A stretch of DNA of 64,000 nucleotides from Sulfurovum sp. UBA4779 (GTDB lineage: Bacteria; Campylobacterota; Campylobacteria; Campylobacterales; Sulfurovaceae): NCBI GenBank assembly GCA_002403155.1, contig DHHF01000004.1:17176-81175 (forward strand), given 5' to 3'. The notes below the pieces were generated by a model. The model made no database searches. It had not been told where the DNA came from and was given only the letters and a program-made list of their open reading frames with translations. Below, piece by piece: positions 52,015 to 60,695 of this stretch. A program made the translations under genes and the position numbers. Each line of letters opens with the position of its first letter. Within the stretch, counting starts at the first letter, position 1.

Positions 52015-52140
52015 GCGGCACATCTTGCCATAATTAAAAATTATAGTTTTAATAATTTAAAATTAATTTTTGAATAAAAAATATAAAACATCAATTCTTT
52101 TTAAACAAGTAATAAAATAAAATAATTTTCTTCTATTTTC

Positions 52141-52182
52141 TTGACATACATCAATTTTTTTTTATCCGCAAAGTGTCATAAT
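52141..52182 (+). promoter_or_regulatory. FNR/Dnr-type promoter (class II) of the nor operon
   Basis: TTGACATACATCAA (52141-52154) followed by -10 CATAAT (52177-52182) puts the box centre at -41.5. The transcript would start near 52189 and read through the 107-residue membrane protein gene into norC and norB. The 226-bp gap 52015-52240 is otherwise AT-rich and featureless. Confidence 0.82.
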
Positions 52183-52240
52183 TGACAATGCTCGAGACCT
52201 TTTGGTCGAACAGTAAACAAATATTTAAAGGATGCATTTG

Positions 52241-52564
52241 ATGGGACCCTTAGTTGTACGGCCGGAAATAGAGGCGGAGATGTTCCTTCCTATTTTTGTA
52301 GAGTCTACCCTTGTATTGGTGTTTGGCGTGGGATATGCAGCATTAATTACATTGGCAAAGATGGGATTTTTTTCTAAAAAATGGATGAGTGTTGGATATT
52401 TGTTTTGGGCATTGCAAACTTACTGTCTGTATGATCTTTCTATATTGATTCAAAGCAGCCATTTTACTACCAAAGTTTTAATGGTGACGATGATAGCATA
52501 TCTCTTTATCCCGCACTTGTATTTTCGTCTTATAAGTGAATCAGAAAAGCGTTATGAAGACTAA
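52241..52564 (+). CDS. Small membrane protein preceding norC
   Basis: The 107-residue protein has three TM helices (MFLPIFVESTLVLVFGVGYAA, MSVGYLFWALQTYCLYDLSIL split, VLMVTMIAYLFIPHLYF). Family not recognised. ATG 52241 is preferred to ATG 52232 because AAAGG abuts the latter and is correctly spaced to the former. It is the first gene of the FNR-controlled nor operon, 39 bp before norC, so it likely assists NorCB. Confidence 0.65.
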   Translation: MGPLVVRPEIEAEMFLPIFVESTLVLVFGVGYAALITLAKMGFFSKKWMSVGYLFWALQTYCLYDLSILIQSSHFTTKVLMVTMIAYLFIPHLYFRLISESEKRYED

Positions 52565-52603
52565 TATAGAAATATCTACACAACCATAAAAAAAGGAGGA
52601 AAT

Positions 52604-53275
52604 ATGGATAAGGAAAATTTGTCAGTATGGACGAGCATACCGTTTTGGCGCCGTTCAGCTGCTTGGGTAACTGGATTTGCGGTTATGTTGCTGATTTGGC
52701 TTAGTTTTGATACGCTGGGGCAGATTAGTATGGGAACGGATGAGGATTTAAAAAACGGTACAACCAAAAGAGTGCCGGGGCCTACGGTTATCAATTATGA
52801 AATTGATTACAAAATGAGCGAAAAAAGAGGACATGAAGTCCCGGTGATAGGCAAAAAAGAGCCTTTTTTCGGGAAAGAATGGAGTGCGCAGGAAGCGGCA
52901 GATTTGCTTCGTTTGGGAAAATTAACTTCTCAGGCAAAAAACTGCATGAACTGCCATACACTTTTGGGAAATGGGGGGTATTACGCGCCTGATCTTACCA
53001 AGGCATGGCTGGATCCTGCATGGAAAGACGGAGGCCCGCTTCAAGGTATGACCGGAAAGAATACCAAAGAAGAAGCAATGGCTGAATTTTTAATGCACCC
53101 TTCACAGTATCCTACACATGCAAGAATGATGCCGGATCTTGGGATTACTGCAGAAGAAGCAAAAGGATTGGTTGCATTCTTGAAACATATGAGCAGTATC
53201 GATACTAATGGTTTTCCAAGAAACTTCTCTAAAACCGTAGAACAATTTACAGCAGGAGGGACCAATGCTCGCTAG
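52604..53275 (+). CDS. norC: NorC, cytochrome c subunit of nitric oxide reductase
   Basis: The 223-residue subunit has one N-terminal TM helix (WVTGFAVMLLIWLSFDTL) and a periplasmic cytochrome c domain with CMNCHTLLGNGGYYAPDLTKAW (haem near residue 112) and Met ligand candidates (HARMMPDLGIT). GNGGYYAPDLTKAW is a NorC/CooxII-like signature. AAAGGAGG precedes the start. It overlaps norB by 11 nt. Confidence 0.96.
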   Translation: MDKENLSVWTSIPFWRRSAAWVTGFAVMLLIWLSFDTLGQISMGTDEDLKNGTTKRVPGPTVINYEIDYKMSEKRGHEVPVIGKKEPFFGKEWSAQEAADLLRLGKLTSQAKNCMNCHTLLGNGGYYAPDLTKAWLDPAWKDGGPLQGMTGKNTKEEAMAEFLMHPSQYPTHARMMPDLGITAEEAKGLVAFLKHMSSIDTNGFPRNFSKTVEQFTAGGTNAR

Positions 53276-54716
53276 TATTAAATCAAATTATTTGCAAAGT
53301 GAATCTAAAAAACTCGGAATGATGTATTTTAGAGTCGCTATTGTACTTTTTGGTGCACAGCTTCTTATGGGACTCATCGCAGCGGTCCAATTTCTAGTGC
53401 CGGGATTTTTGTTTGAAATCTTTGATTTTTCAGTAGCCAGAATGGTGCATATTAATGCATTGGTTGTATGGATGCTTTATGCGATGCTGGGCGCTGTGTA
53501 TTATATGATTCCCGATGAAACCGGCATAGAGACCATCGGCGTAGGGTTGGGCAAACTCGGATTTTGGGTACTTACAGCCGCAGTAGCAATCGTAGTACTT
53601 GTATATATCTTTATCCAAGTAGGTTCTGGAAGCGAAGCAACGATCTGGCTGATCAATGAAGGCCGTGAATATTTAGAAGCACCAAGATGGGCAGATATCG
53701 GTATTGTGGTTGTAGTGTTGATTTTTTACTGGAATGTATTTTCAACCTTTATGAAAGGACAAAAAACCGGGATTATGACGGTAATGGTAGCCAACTTGAT
53801 GGCACTTGCGGGTCTTTATTTGGCCGGTATGTTCTATACGGACAATATTTCTATAGATCAATTTTGGTGGTGGTGGGTCATCCACTTGTGGGTTGAGGCA
53901 ACATGGGAAGTGTTTGTTGGAACACTTGCTGCTTATGCATTGATTAAAATTATTAATGCCAAACGAGAAATCGTTGAGATGTGGCTATGGATCGAAGTAT
54001 TGATGCTTTTTGGTTCAGGGATTTTGGGCTTAGGGCATCACTATTTCTGGATCGGTACGCCTGAATACTGGTGGGAAATCGGAGCACTTTTCTCAGCGCT
54101 TGAGCCTGTGCCGTTGGTAGCAATGTTTGTGCATGTTCTTTATGATTGGGGGAAAGAGCAGGGTGTCGCAGAGAAAGAAGGGCACAGAAATGTAATGAGA
54201 AACGGCCCTGCAATGGCTTGGATTGTGACCAATGCATTTGGAAACTTCTTGGGTGCCGGGATCTGGGGATTCTTCCATACATTGCCGCAGGTCAACATTT
54301 ATACACACGGTACCCAGTTTACTGCAGCACACGGACACCTCGCATTCTTCGGTGCGTATGCAACTATTTTGATCGGAATGATGTATCTTGGATTGCAAGG
54401 CGCTTACGGCATTAAAACGCTTAAGGCGACATTTAAATCCAAAATGGGAATCACTATGATCGTAGTAGGGGTTCTTGGCATGACCGTAGCATTGACAATT
54501 GCCGGATATGAGCAAGTATTGATCGAAAGAGCAGAGCTTGGTGCAGGATGGAATGCTTTCTTTATGGCGCAAGAGCTCCCTTGGTACGTACAAGCCCAAA
54601 CATGGAGAACCATTATGGGTGTAGTGACTTTTATAGGATTTGTTTATCTGGTGTGGGATTTGCTTACCATAGGCAAGCAAGCCCGTTTGGCTCAAGAAGC
54701 CGGCATACAACAATAA
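53265..54716 (+). CDS. norB: NorB, catalytic subunit of cNOR nitric oxide reductase
   Basis: The 483-residue haem-copper protein has 12 TM helices. Visible ligands include the low-spin haem His in RMVHINALVVWML, the FeB His/Glu set in WVIHLWVEATWEVFVG and GLGHHYFWIG, and HGHLAFFGAYATI. The Glu in WVEATWE is the NorB-type catalytic Glu absent from oxidases. It reduces 2 NO to N2O. It is followed by a hairpin and a 49-residue gene. Confidence 0.97.
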   Translation: MLASIKSNYLQSESKKLGMMYFRVAIVLFGAQLLMGLIAAVQFLVPGFLFEIFDFSVARMVHINALVVWMLYAMLGAVYYMIPDETGIETIGVGLGKLGFWVLTAAVAIVVLVYIFIQVGSGSEATIWLINEGREYLEAPRWADIGIVVVVLIFYWNVFSTFMKGQKTGIMTVMVANLMALAGLYLAGMFYTDNISIDQFWWWWVIHLWVEATWEVFVGTLAAYALIKIINAKREIVEMWLWIEVLMLFGSGILGLGHHYFWIGTPEYWWEIGALFSALEPVPLVAMFVHVLYDWGKEQGVAEKEGHRNVMRNGPAMAWIVTNAFGNFLGAGIWGFFHTLPQVNIYTHGTQFTAAHGHLAFFGAYATILIGMMYLGLQGAYGIKTLKATFKSKMGITMIVVGVLGMTVALTIAGYEQVLIERAELGAGWNAFFMAQELPWYVQAQTWRTIMGVVTFIGFVYLVWDLLTIGKQARLAQEAGIQQ

Positions 54717-54740
54717 AAGTTGCAGGCGTTTGACTGAAGA

Positions 54741-54762
54741 GGACTCCAATAGTTTGGAGTCC
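54741..54762 (+). other. RNA hairpin between norB and the 49-residue gene
   Basis: GGACTCCAA and TTGGAGTCC form a 9-bp GC-containing stem with a 4-nt loop, 24 bp after norB. There is no U-tract, so it is more likely an mRNA-stabilising or partial-attenuation element than a full terminator. Confidence 0.5.
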
Positions 54763-54788
54763 GATAAATTAAAATAAAAGGAGTAAAA

Positions 54789-54938
54789 ATGTTATTTGAA
54801 CCATTTACAGATATAGTACCGAGTTTTTTCGGCTGGCTAAATCAGGGACCTTTGACGCTGACGATTTTCTTGCATACCGTTATCATCTTGCCGATGTTTT
54901 GGATCTATGCGCAAGAAAAAAAGAAGTTAAAAAAATAA
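54789..54938 (+). CDS. 49-residue single-TM protein after norB
   Basis: A short gene with its own AAAGGAG site encodes one TM helix (LTLTIFLHTVIILPMFWIYA) preceded by an amphipathic start (MLFEPFTDIVPSFFGWL) and ending in a Lys-rich cytoplasmic tail (QEKKKLKK). Location after norB suggests a small accessory subunit of the NO reductase, comparable in kind to small subunits of haem-copper oxidases (CcoQ-like). No homologue is recalled. Confidence 0.6.
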   Translation: MLFEPFTDIVPSFFGWLNQGPLTLTIFLHTVIILPMFWIYAQEKKKLKK

Positions 54939-55005
54939 AAAAATTTCATAAAGCTTTAAAAACTTTATGAAAAGATGCAATAATCTTAAAAAATTGGTTC
55001 GTTTC

Positions 55006-55048
55006 TTGATGTAGGTCAAGAGTTTGAGAGTACAAAAAGTGCTATCAT
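55006..55048 (+). promoter_or_regulatory. FNR/Dnr-type promoter (class II) of nirS
   Basis: TTGATGTAGGTCAA (55006-55019) followed by -10 TATCAT (55043-55048) puts the box centre about 41.5 bp before the start site near 55054. nirS begins at 55133 after a leader of about 79 nt. The 194-bp gap holds no other feature. Confidence 0.8.
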
Positions 55049-55132
55049 GGTTAAGATCAATTCAATTGATGTTGGTTCTAAGTTAAATTGAACGATACAG
55101 CAAATGATCTGATATTTAAAAGGAGGAAATTT

Positions 55133-56851
55133 ATGAAATGGAATAACGTTTTAAGCTTGGCAGCGATTGCATGTCTGAGCACGACAATGGCAACAGCGGG
55201 TACATCGAAGATGGATTTTGCAGCGATGTATGAGAAAGAGTGTCAGGGATGTCATGGTCCGATTCACCAGGGTGGGGTGGGATCTGACTTAAGACCGGAA
55301 GCGCTAAAAATTAAAAACAGAGAAATGTTGGCTGAAAAGATTTTGCACGGAGTGGAAAATACAGCAATGCCTGCATGGGAAGGCACTTTCAGCAAAGATG
55401 ATGCAACCGGTATGATTGATTGGTTGATCGACTGGAAAAATACGGTTGAGCTGACGCTTGATCTTGACGAAGTGAAAAAAACATGGACAAAACTCGCCGA
55501 CAGAGAAGAACTTGAGAAAAAATATCCAAAACCGACAGATGTAAAATCGGTACTGGATATTACGTTCGCAACGGAAAGAGATGCTTCTTTGGTTGACTTT
55601 ATTGATTCTACCAACGGAAAAGTGCTTTCACGCCATAAAGCAGGATTTGCAGTACACGTAACGGTAACCAACAAGAAAAACCCGCGCTATGCGTATTCGA
55701 TTTCCCGTTCAGGAAGATTGACAATGTTTGATATCGGTGCTCCGGGGCAACCTGCGTTGGCCTCTGTACAGGTAGGCCAAGAGTCTAGAGGACTTGCGGT
55801 ATCTCCGGACGGCAAATACGTAATTGCCGGAAACTACAATCCGGGCGGGGCAGTATTGTGCGATGCGATGACGCTCGAGCCGCTTAAAGTGTTTGATACA
55901 AGCCGTGTTATTGACCCTAAAGGGCAAATTACCCCATCACGTGTAGCTTCTCTTGCAGATACGCCATATGGCCCTTATTTTGCGATGGCGCTTAAAGATG
56001 CCGGCCATACATACATTATCGACTATTCAAAACCTGATTTCCCGATCGTAGGAGATGTGCCAAATATCGGTGAAGTTCTTCACGATGCATTTTTGAATGA
56101 AGATGAAGGCGAAGATTTTGGGCGCTACTATATGATCGCATCGCAAGGGTCTGATGTGATGGGTATCGTTGACTTCAAAGAGAAAAATCTTGCAGCCAAA
56201 GTGTATACCGGCGACAAATCCAAGCCGCACCCGGGACAAGGAAGTTCATGGTATTCCAAAGGACAAAAGAAGCAGCTCCATGCTACGGTAAGTATGAACA
56301 TCGGTTCAGTGGTTATTTGGGATAGCAATTGGAAAGTAGTGAAAAAAGTTCAGACAGCCGGCGGCGGCCTTTTCATCGGAACAGCACATCATACGCCATA
56401 CCTTTGGGCAGACTGTGTACTCGGAACACCGGAAAACTACAATGAAGTGCATTTGATCAACAAAGATACGCTTGAAACAGACCGTATCATCAAAGTGGGC
56501 AAAGCAAAAGGTCAACTTATCGATGCGAAGACAAAAAAAGTACTTCAAGAGTGGGATGCTACACAATACGAAAAAGTACCTGTCAATGAAGAGCAGTCTA
56601 AAATAAGCAACGAAACTCTCTTGCCGTATCCTGAAAAACTTGGTGCAGCGGTAAAAGAGCCGGTACAGCCGAGATTGCTGCACGCAGAACCGGCGAATCA
56701 TGGTGAGTGGACGATGATTTCAGAATGGACAACCGGAAGAATCGGTATCTACAACTCTAAAACAGGCGAATTTATCAAGTATATTCATAACTTGACAACA
56801 CCTACATTTACATATTCCGTTGAGCACAGACAGCATATTCCTGGCGCTTAA
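55133..56851 (+). CDS. nirS: Cytochrome cd1 nitrite reductase (NirS)
   Basis: The 572-residue periplasmic protein has a Sec signal (VLSLAAIACLSTTMATAG), an N-terminal cytochrome c domain (YEKECQGCHGPIHQGGVG, haem near residue 38) and a C-terminal eight-bladed d1 propeller (RSGRLTMFDIGAPGQPALA, LAVSPDGKYVIAGNY). Candidate d1 ligand and active-site His occur in EVLHDAFLNEDEG and SKPHPGQGSSW, as in NirS; H in LHATVSMN also fits. NirN is related, but full-length c-domain, both His and adjacency to norCB favour NirS. No haem d1 biosynthesis genes are in the window. ATG 55133 follows AGGAGG. Confidence 0.9.
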   Translation: MKWNNVLSLAAIACLSTTMATAGTSKMDFAAMYEKECQGCHGPIHQGGVGSDLRPEALKIKNREMLAEKILHGVENTAMPAWEGTFSKDDATGMIDWLIDWKNTVELTLDLDEVKKTWTKLADREELEKKYPKPTDVKSVLDITFATERDASLVDFIDSTNGKVLSRHKAGFAVHVTVTNKKNPRYAYSISRSGRLTMFDIGAPGQPALASVQVGQESRGLAVSPDGKYVIAGNYNPGGAVLCDAMTLEPLKVFDTSRVIDPKGQITPSRVASLADTPYGPYFAMALKDAGHTYIIDYSKPDFPIVGDVPNIGEVLHDAFLNEDEGEDFGRYYMIASQGSDVMGIVDFKEKNLAAKVYTGDKSKPHPGQGSSWYSKGQKKQLHATVSMNIGSVVIWDSNWKVVKKVQTAGGGLFIGTAHHTPYLWADCVLGTPENYNEVHLINKDTLETDRIIKVGKAKGQLIDAKTKKVLQEWDATQYEKVPVNEEQSKISNETLLPYPEKLGAAVKEPVQPRLLHAEPANHGEWTMISEWTTGRIGIYNSKTGEFIKYIHNLTTPTFTYSVEHRQHIPGA

Positions 56852-56862
56852 TGCCTTTTTCT

Positions 56863-56885
56863 CTCCCTTTAATTTTTAAAGGGAG
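56863..56885 (+). terminator. Hairpin after nirS
   Basis: CTCCCTTTAA and its exact complement TTAAAGGGAG with a 3-nt loop start 12 bp after the nirS stop. The T-run precedes rather than follows the stem on the plus strand, so it is a weak intrinsic terminator at most. Confidence 0.5.
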
Positions 56886-56940
56886 GGAAATGTATGGACT
56901 GTCGTACACAATAAAATAGAAAATGATAAAATCAGCAGTA

Positions 56941-56979
56941 TGTACAAAACAACACATGGTTAATGTGTTGTTTTGTACA
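56941..56979. other. 17-bp inverted repeat upstream of the porin gene
   Basis: TGTACAAAACAACACAT pairs exactly with its inverted copy across a 5-nt loop, ending 37 bp before the porin start codon. No U-tract follows on the plus strand. It could be a regulatory mRNA hairpin, a barrier to exonucleases, or a large dimer-binding operator. Confidence 0.65.
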
Positions 56980-57016
56980 AGACTGAGAAGTTTTGGACAA
57001 AATTAAAGGAGGCAAA

Positions 57017-58297
57017 ATGAAAAAGGTAATATTACTCTCTGTCATAGCATCGTCTTTGATGATGGCAGGGGGAGAGATCGCACCGGTAGAGCCGGTCGTA
57101 GAAACGCAGCCCGCTGCGAGTACGGATTTTGGTATTTTTAACGATGTTAAATTCAACGGAGAATTGCGTGCGCGGTATGAATATGCGGATGACAGTGCGT
57201 CCACCGGTGATGAAGCGAGTGCATTTACAACGCGCTTTGCACTCTCCGTAGGTGCCGGGCTTGGCGGCATCGAAGGGCTTAGCGTGTTTGGCCAAGTGAT
57301 GGCAGTAAACAATTTCGGGTTTGACGATTATGCTCCGGAAAAAGCAGAATATGATCTTATCAACGATCCTGAAGATTCACGTGTAACGCAAGCGTTTTTG
57401 GACTATAAAACAGGCGATACCCTCTTTAGGCTGGGCCGTCAAATGATCAATATCGATGATGAGCGTTTCGTCGGCGCGGTAGGCTGGAGACAAATGCCGC
57501 AAACCTTTATGGGGTACACCGTAACAAACAGCTCTATCGAAGGGTTGAATCTGATGGCTTCATATCTTACAGATCGCTATGGAATCACCGATGCTCTTAC
57601 AAGTGGTACGGAAACGGTACTGTTGCATGCTGACTATCAAGTGATGCCTGAACTGAAATTGACCGGATACGGATACTTGATCGGGTCGGGACCGACGATT
57701 TGGGGAAGTGACACCTACGGTATCATGGCAAGCGGAAAAGCAGGGCCGGTCAACTATATCGCAGAAGTGGCGACCCAACAGGATGCCTCCATGGAGTATG
57801 AAGGTTACGGAACAGGAAAAGATACGGCAGATGCGATGTACTACCGCGTTGATGCAAGCACGGTGTATAACGGCTTCCTTTTCGGCGCCGCGTACGAGTC
57901 ATTCGGCGAAGCAGACGGCAATGCCCACGGTTTCAATACCCCGTTTGCCACACTGCATAAATGGCAAGGGTTTGCAGATGTATTCTTGGGTTACACCAGT
58001 AAACAAAACTTATATGGTTTAAATGACCTCTATGGCAAGATCGGCTATGTTGGCGGCGACTATGGCCAGCTTACGGCATTCTACCATGTGTTTAATGCAG
58101 AAGATGTAACGGGATGTTGCGGTGTTCCAAATGATGATGCGGGTACGGAATTTGATGTGGTTTATAACTACGATTTTTCAAAAAACTTGAACTTTATGGC
58201 GAAAGCGGCTTTCTTTTCGGGAGAATCAGAGGCCACAATCGTAGAGGCACGAGAAGACAAAGAAGTTTACTGGGTACAGATCGGCTACAAATTCTAG
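57017..58297 (+). CDS. Outer membrane porin (alginate-export/OprD-like fold)
   Basis: The 426-residue protein has a signal peptide (MKKVILLSVIASSLMMAGG) and a barrel made of alternating strands beginning at VKFNGELRARYEYADD. Glycine-rich loops are common, and the last strand ends with aromatic Phe (EVYWVQIGYKF), as in outer-membrane proteins. Campylobacterota often place such porins beside respiratory genes, possibly for nitrite uptake. AAAGGAGG precedes ATG 57017; the upstream start at 56993 was rejected. Confidence 0.85.
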   Translation: MKKVILLSVIASSLMMAGGEIAPVEPVVETQPAASTDFGIFNDVKFNGELRARYEYADDSASTGDEASAFTTRFALSVGAGLGGIEGLSVFGQVMAVNNFGFDDYAPEKAEYDLINDPEDSRVTQAFLDYKTGDTLFRLGRQMINIDDERFVGAVGWRQMPQTFMGYTVTNSSIEGLNLMASYLTDRYGITDALTSGTETVLLHADYQVMPELKLTGYGYLIGSGPTIWGSDTYGIMASGKAGPVNYIAEVATQQDASMEYEGYGTGKDTADAMYYRVDASTVYNGFLFGAAYESFGEADGNAHGFNTPFATLHKWQGFADVFLGYTSKQNLYGLNDLYGKIGYVGGDYGQLTAFYHVFNAEDVTGCCGVPNDDAGTEFDVVYNYDFSKNLNFMAKAAFFSGESEATIVEAREDKEVYWVQIGYKF

Positions 58298-58313
58298 TCC
58301 GGTACACTTGAAG

Positions 58314-58339
58314 CACAAGCAGTAAACTGCTTGTGTTTG
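58314..58339 (+). terminator. Intrinsic terminator after the porin gene
   Basis: CACAAGCAG / CTGCTTGTG with a 4-nt loop is followed by TTTG. It lies 17 bp after the porin stop. Confidence 0.6.
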
Positions 58340-58421
58340 TTGAAACTGTCCAAAAGGATCATTTAATAAAAAGACTGATGAGCCTTTTTTTTAAATTACC
58401 CAAAGCGGGTCGGTTGGAAGT

Positions 58422-59549
58422 ATGCGTATGAAATATTTTGCTTTTTTTTTGCTTTTTTTTGCCGCACAAACTGTATGGGCCCAGCAAGCCAAATATATGG
58501 ACAACCACTCATGCAAAGAGTGCCATGAGCAGATTTATGATGAGTATCAGTCTTCCGCCCACTCGCAAAGTTTTTTTAGCAATACCTTTCATCAGGATAT
58601 CGCCAAGGAAGCGCACGACCAAAAGTACGAATGCGCGGTGTGCCATATGCCTATGGCAGACAATCTGCAAGAACTGATCGAAGGGAAAGCCAAACCCGAT
58701 AGCAACAACAAAACCCATACAGACGGCGTTTCGTGTTTTTTTTGCCATACGATCGCCTATGTAAAAAAGTCGCATAAGTATAACATCAACATTCAAGCCC
58801 GCCAGGCAGAAGGATACAAGCCTACGCTTTACGGCACGCTGATAAATCCCGATGACAGCGACAAGCACTCCTCAGCGACCAATCCTGTCTATTCCGCCAA
58901 TGTATGCAAAGGGTGCCATTCGCATAAAGTAAACGATCACAACATTACCGTATTTCGTACCATGCAGAGCGAACAAAACAGCAAAGATTGCATCAAATGC
59001 CACATGCCTGAAATCCAAGGCGGGCCTGAAAAGATCGACAAGCGAAGCAGGGGCCATCATGCCAGCCATAAATTTTTGGGCATTCATGATGAAGCATTCA
59101 GGGCAAAAGGCGTGGATATCAACCTTTCGGTGGAGAATGAGCAGTTGAATGTTACGCTGACAAACAAAATGTCCCATCCGCTGATTATCCAAGCGGCCCG
59201 GGCAAAGTTTTTAAAAATTACGATTGAAAGGGATGGCAAAGAAATTTGGAAAAACTATCAAAAAGAACCCGGCGAAGACAAAGCGGGATATTTTGCGTAT
59301 AGTTTTGCAGCAGACAACCGCCATGTTGTTGTTCCCGCTACAGCAACGCAAAGCACTGTAAACAACCTTGAAGCCAAAGAAACAAAGCAGCTGACATATC
59401 AAATCTTGCCTTTGCAAAAAGGCGATAATGTGAAAGTGGCGCTTTATGTCCAGCTGGCCAGAGACGATTGCAAAAAAGTCATGAGAGAGGAAGATATAAA
59501 ATTGACCCAGCCGCTTTTAATGAAAGAAGTAGTATACATTCAAAAATAG
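58422..59549 (+). CDS. Pentahaem cytochrome c (c554-like)
   Basis: The 375-residue exported protein has a signal peptide (YFAFFLLFFAAQTVWAQQ) and five CXXCH motifs in the first 200 residues: CKECH, CAVCH, CFFCH, CKGCH and CIKCH. The first two spans resemble the cytochrome c554/NrfA-like multihaem fold (NHSCKECHEQIYDEYQSSAHSQSF, split). The C-terminal 170 residues lack haem motifs and look like a beta-sandwich (VDINLSVENEQLNVTLTNKM). It may act as an electron carrier or in nitrogen-oxide or hydroxylamine chemistry. The start could also be ATG 58428. Confidence 0.85.
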   Translation: MRMKYFAFFLLFFAAQTVWAQQAKYMDNHSCKECHEQIYDEYQSSAHSQSFFSNTFHQDIAKEAHDQKYECAVCHMPMADNLQELIEGKAKPDSNNKTHTDGVSCFFCHTIAYVKKSHKYNINIQARQAEGYKPTLYGTLINPDDSDKHSSATNPVYSANVCKGCHSHKVNDHNITVFRTMQSEQNSKDCIKCHMPEIQGGPEKIDKRSRGHHASHKFLGIHDEAFRAKGVDINLSVENEQLNVTLTNKMSHPLIIQAARAKFLKITIERDGKEIWKNYQKEPGEDKAGYFAYSFAADNRHVVVPATATQSTVNNLEAKETKQLTYQILPLQKGDNVKVALYVQLARDDCKKVMREEDIKLTQPLLMKEVVYIQK

Positions 59550-59621
59550 CAGCTAAAGGAAAAGCGTGAAATTCACGGGTTTATATGATTTGACGGATAG
59601 ATGCAGCGCCGGGATGAAAGA

Positions 59622-60626
59622 GTGAAAAAGATCCGAATCTTTATCAATGGATTTGGACGGATCGGCAGAAGCGCGGCAAGAATTATTTTAGAAAATCCTG
59701 AGCTTGAGCTCGTGGGCATCAATGATCTTTGCAGTTTTGAACAGATGGCTTATTTGCTAAAATACGATTCTCAATATCTGTCTCTCCCGTATGAAGTCAA
59801 GCTTCAAAACGGGCTGCTCAGCATAAATCATCAAACGGTAAAATTGTTTTCCCATCACAATGCTGCAGATATCGACATCGAAGCGTTGGATATCGACATG
59901 GTATTGGAATGTACAGGTGTCTTTTTGACAGTAGAAGCCAACAGGGCGTGGATTAAAAACGGTGCAAAGAGGGTGATCGTTTCAACACCGCCTTCTGATG
60001 CCATGCCGACGTATATGTTTGGGGTCAACCATCATGAGTACCAACAAGAACCGATCATATCAAACTCCAGCTGTTCGGCTAATGCCATTGTGCCCATCTT
60101 CAAAATTATCGATAAATGTTTTGGTATCCGCTCAGCGATGATGAGCATGTACCACAGTTATACGTTTTATCAAAATCTGCTGGACAACAAGCACTATTCG
60201 ACGGAGATAAGAAGAACGCGCAGTGCTACGCAAAACATCATTCCTCTTGCAAGCACTGCTGCTAAAGCGACGGAATATTTTTTCCCGCACCTCAAAGGAC
60301 AGTTTCATGCTGTAAGCATCAGGGTGCCTATCCCCGCAACTACGCTTTATGATTTAAGCATTAACCTTAAAAGCAGCGCCACAAAAGAAGAGGTCAACAG
60401 GCAGCTGGTATCGCAGGCAGCATCTGTTTATGCCGGTATTTTGGATGTCACGGATACCCCTAAAGAGTCAAGCGATTATATCAAAAGCCCCTACAGCGCA
60501 ACGATCAATCTTCCTTTCACCCTGATTTCAAAAGATAACCTGCTTAGGATTTCGGCATGGCAGGACAATGAGTATGGGTATGCTAAAAGATTGGTGGATT
60601 TGGCAAACGCTATCGGGCAGCACTAA
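59622..60626 (+). CDS. Divergent glyceraldehyde-3-phosphate dehydrogenase-like protein
   Basis: The 334-residue protein has the GAPDH NAD-binding start (IRIFINGFGRIGRSAARI), the catalytic Cys in SNSSCSANAIVPIF where typical enzymes have SNASCTTN, and the base His in MMSMYHSYTFYQ. The last motif WQDNEYGYAKRLVDL is conserved. GTG 59622 is the likely start (sequence KKIRIFINGFG follows); an in-frame ATG at 59601 would add 7 residues. The altered CTTN motif and location beside anaerobic respiration genes suggest a paralogue with another substrate or role. Confidence 0.82.
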   Translation: MKKIRIFINGFGRIGRSAARIILENPELELVGINDLCSFEQMAYLLKYDSQYLSLPYEVKLQNGLLSINHQTVKLFSHHNAADIDIEALDIDMVLECTGVFLTVEANRAWIKNGAKRVIVSTPPSDAMPTYMFGVNHHEYQQEPIISNSSCSANAIVPIFKIIDKCFGIRSAMMSMYHSYTFYQNLLDNKHYSTEIRRTRSATQNIIPLASTAAKATEYFFPHLKGQFHAVSIRVPIPATTLYDLSINLKSSATKEEVNRQLVSQAASVYAGILDVTDTPKESSDYIKSPYSATINLPFTLISKDNLLRISAWQDNEYGYAKRLVDLANAIGQH

Positions 60627-60636
60627 ACACAAAGCA

Positions 60637-60650
60637 TTGATTTGCATCAA
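60637..60650 (+). promoter_or_regulatory. Upstream FNR-type box of nrdD
   Basis: TTGATTTGCATCAA is a perfect FNR-type site starting 11 bp after the GAPDH stop. It is centred about 100.5 bp before the nrdD transcription start, 59 bp upstream of the second box. Confidence 0.8.
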
Positions 60651-60695
60651 AAAAATTAATCATTTAAATTTTTAAAAAAAAGATTCTTTTTTTAT

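Noticed and set aside
55133..56851. NirN or NirF rather than NirS
   Set aside because: The protein has both a cytochrome c domain and d1-propeller His residues (LHDA, PHPG) and is next to norCB, which favours NirS; NirF lacks the c domain. NirN is not fully excluded.
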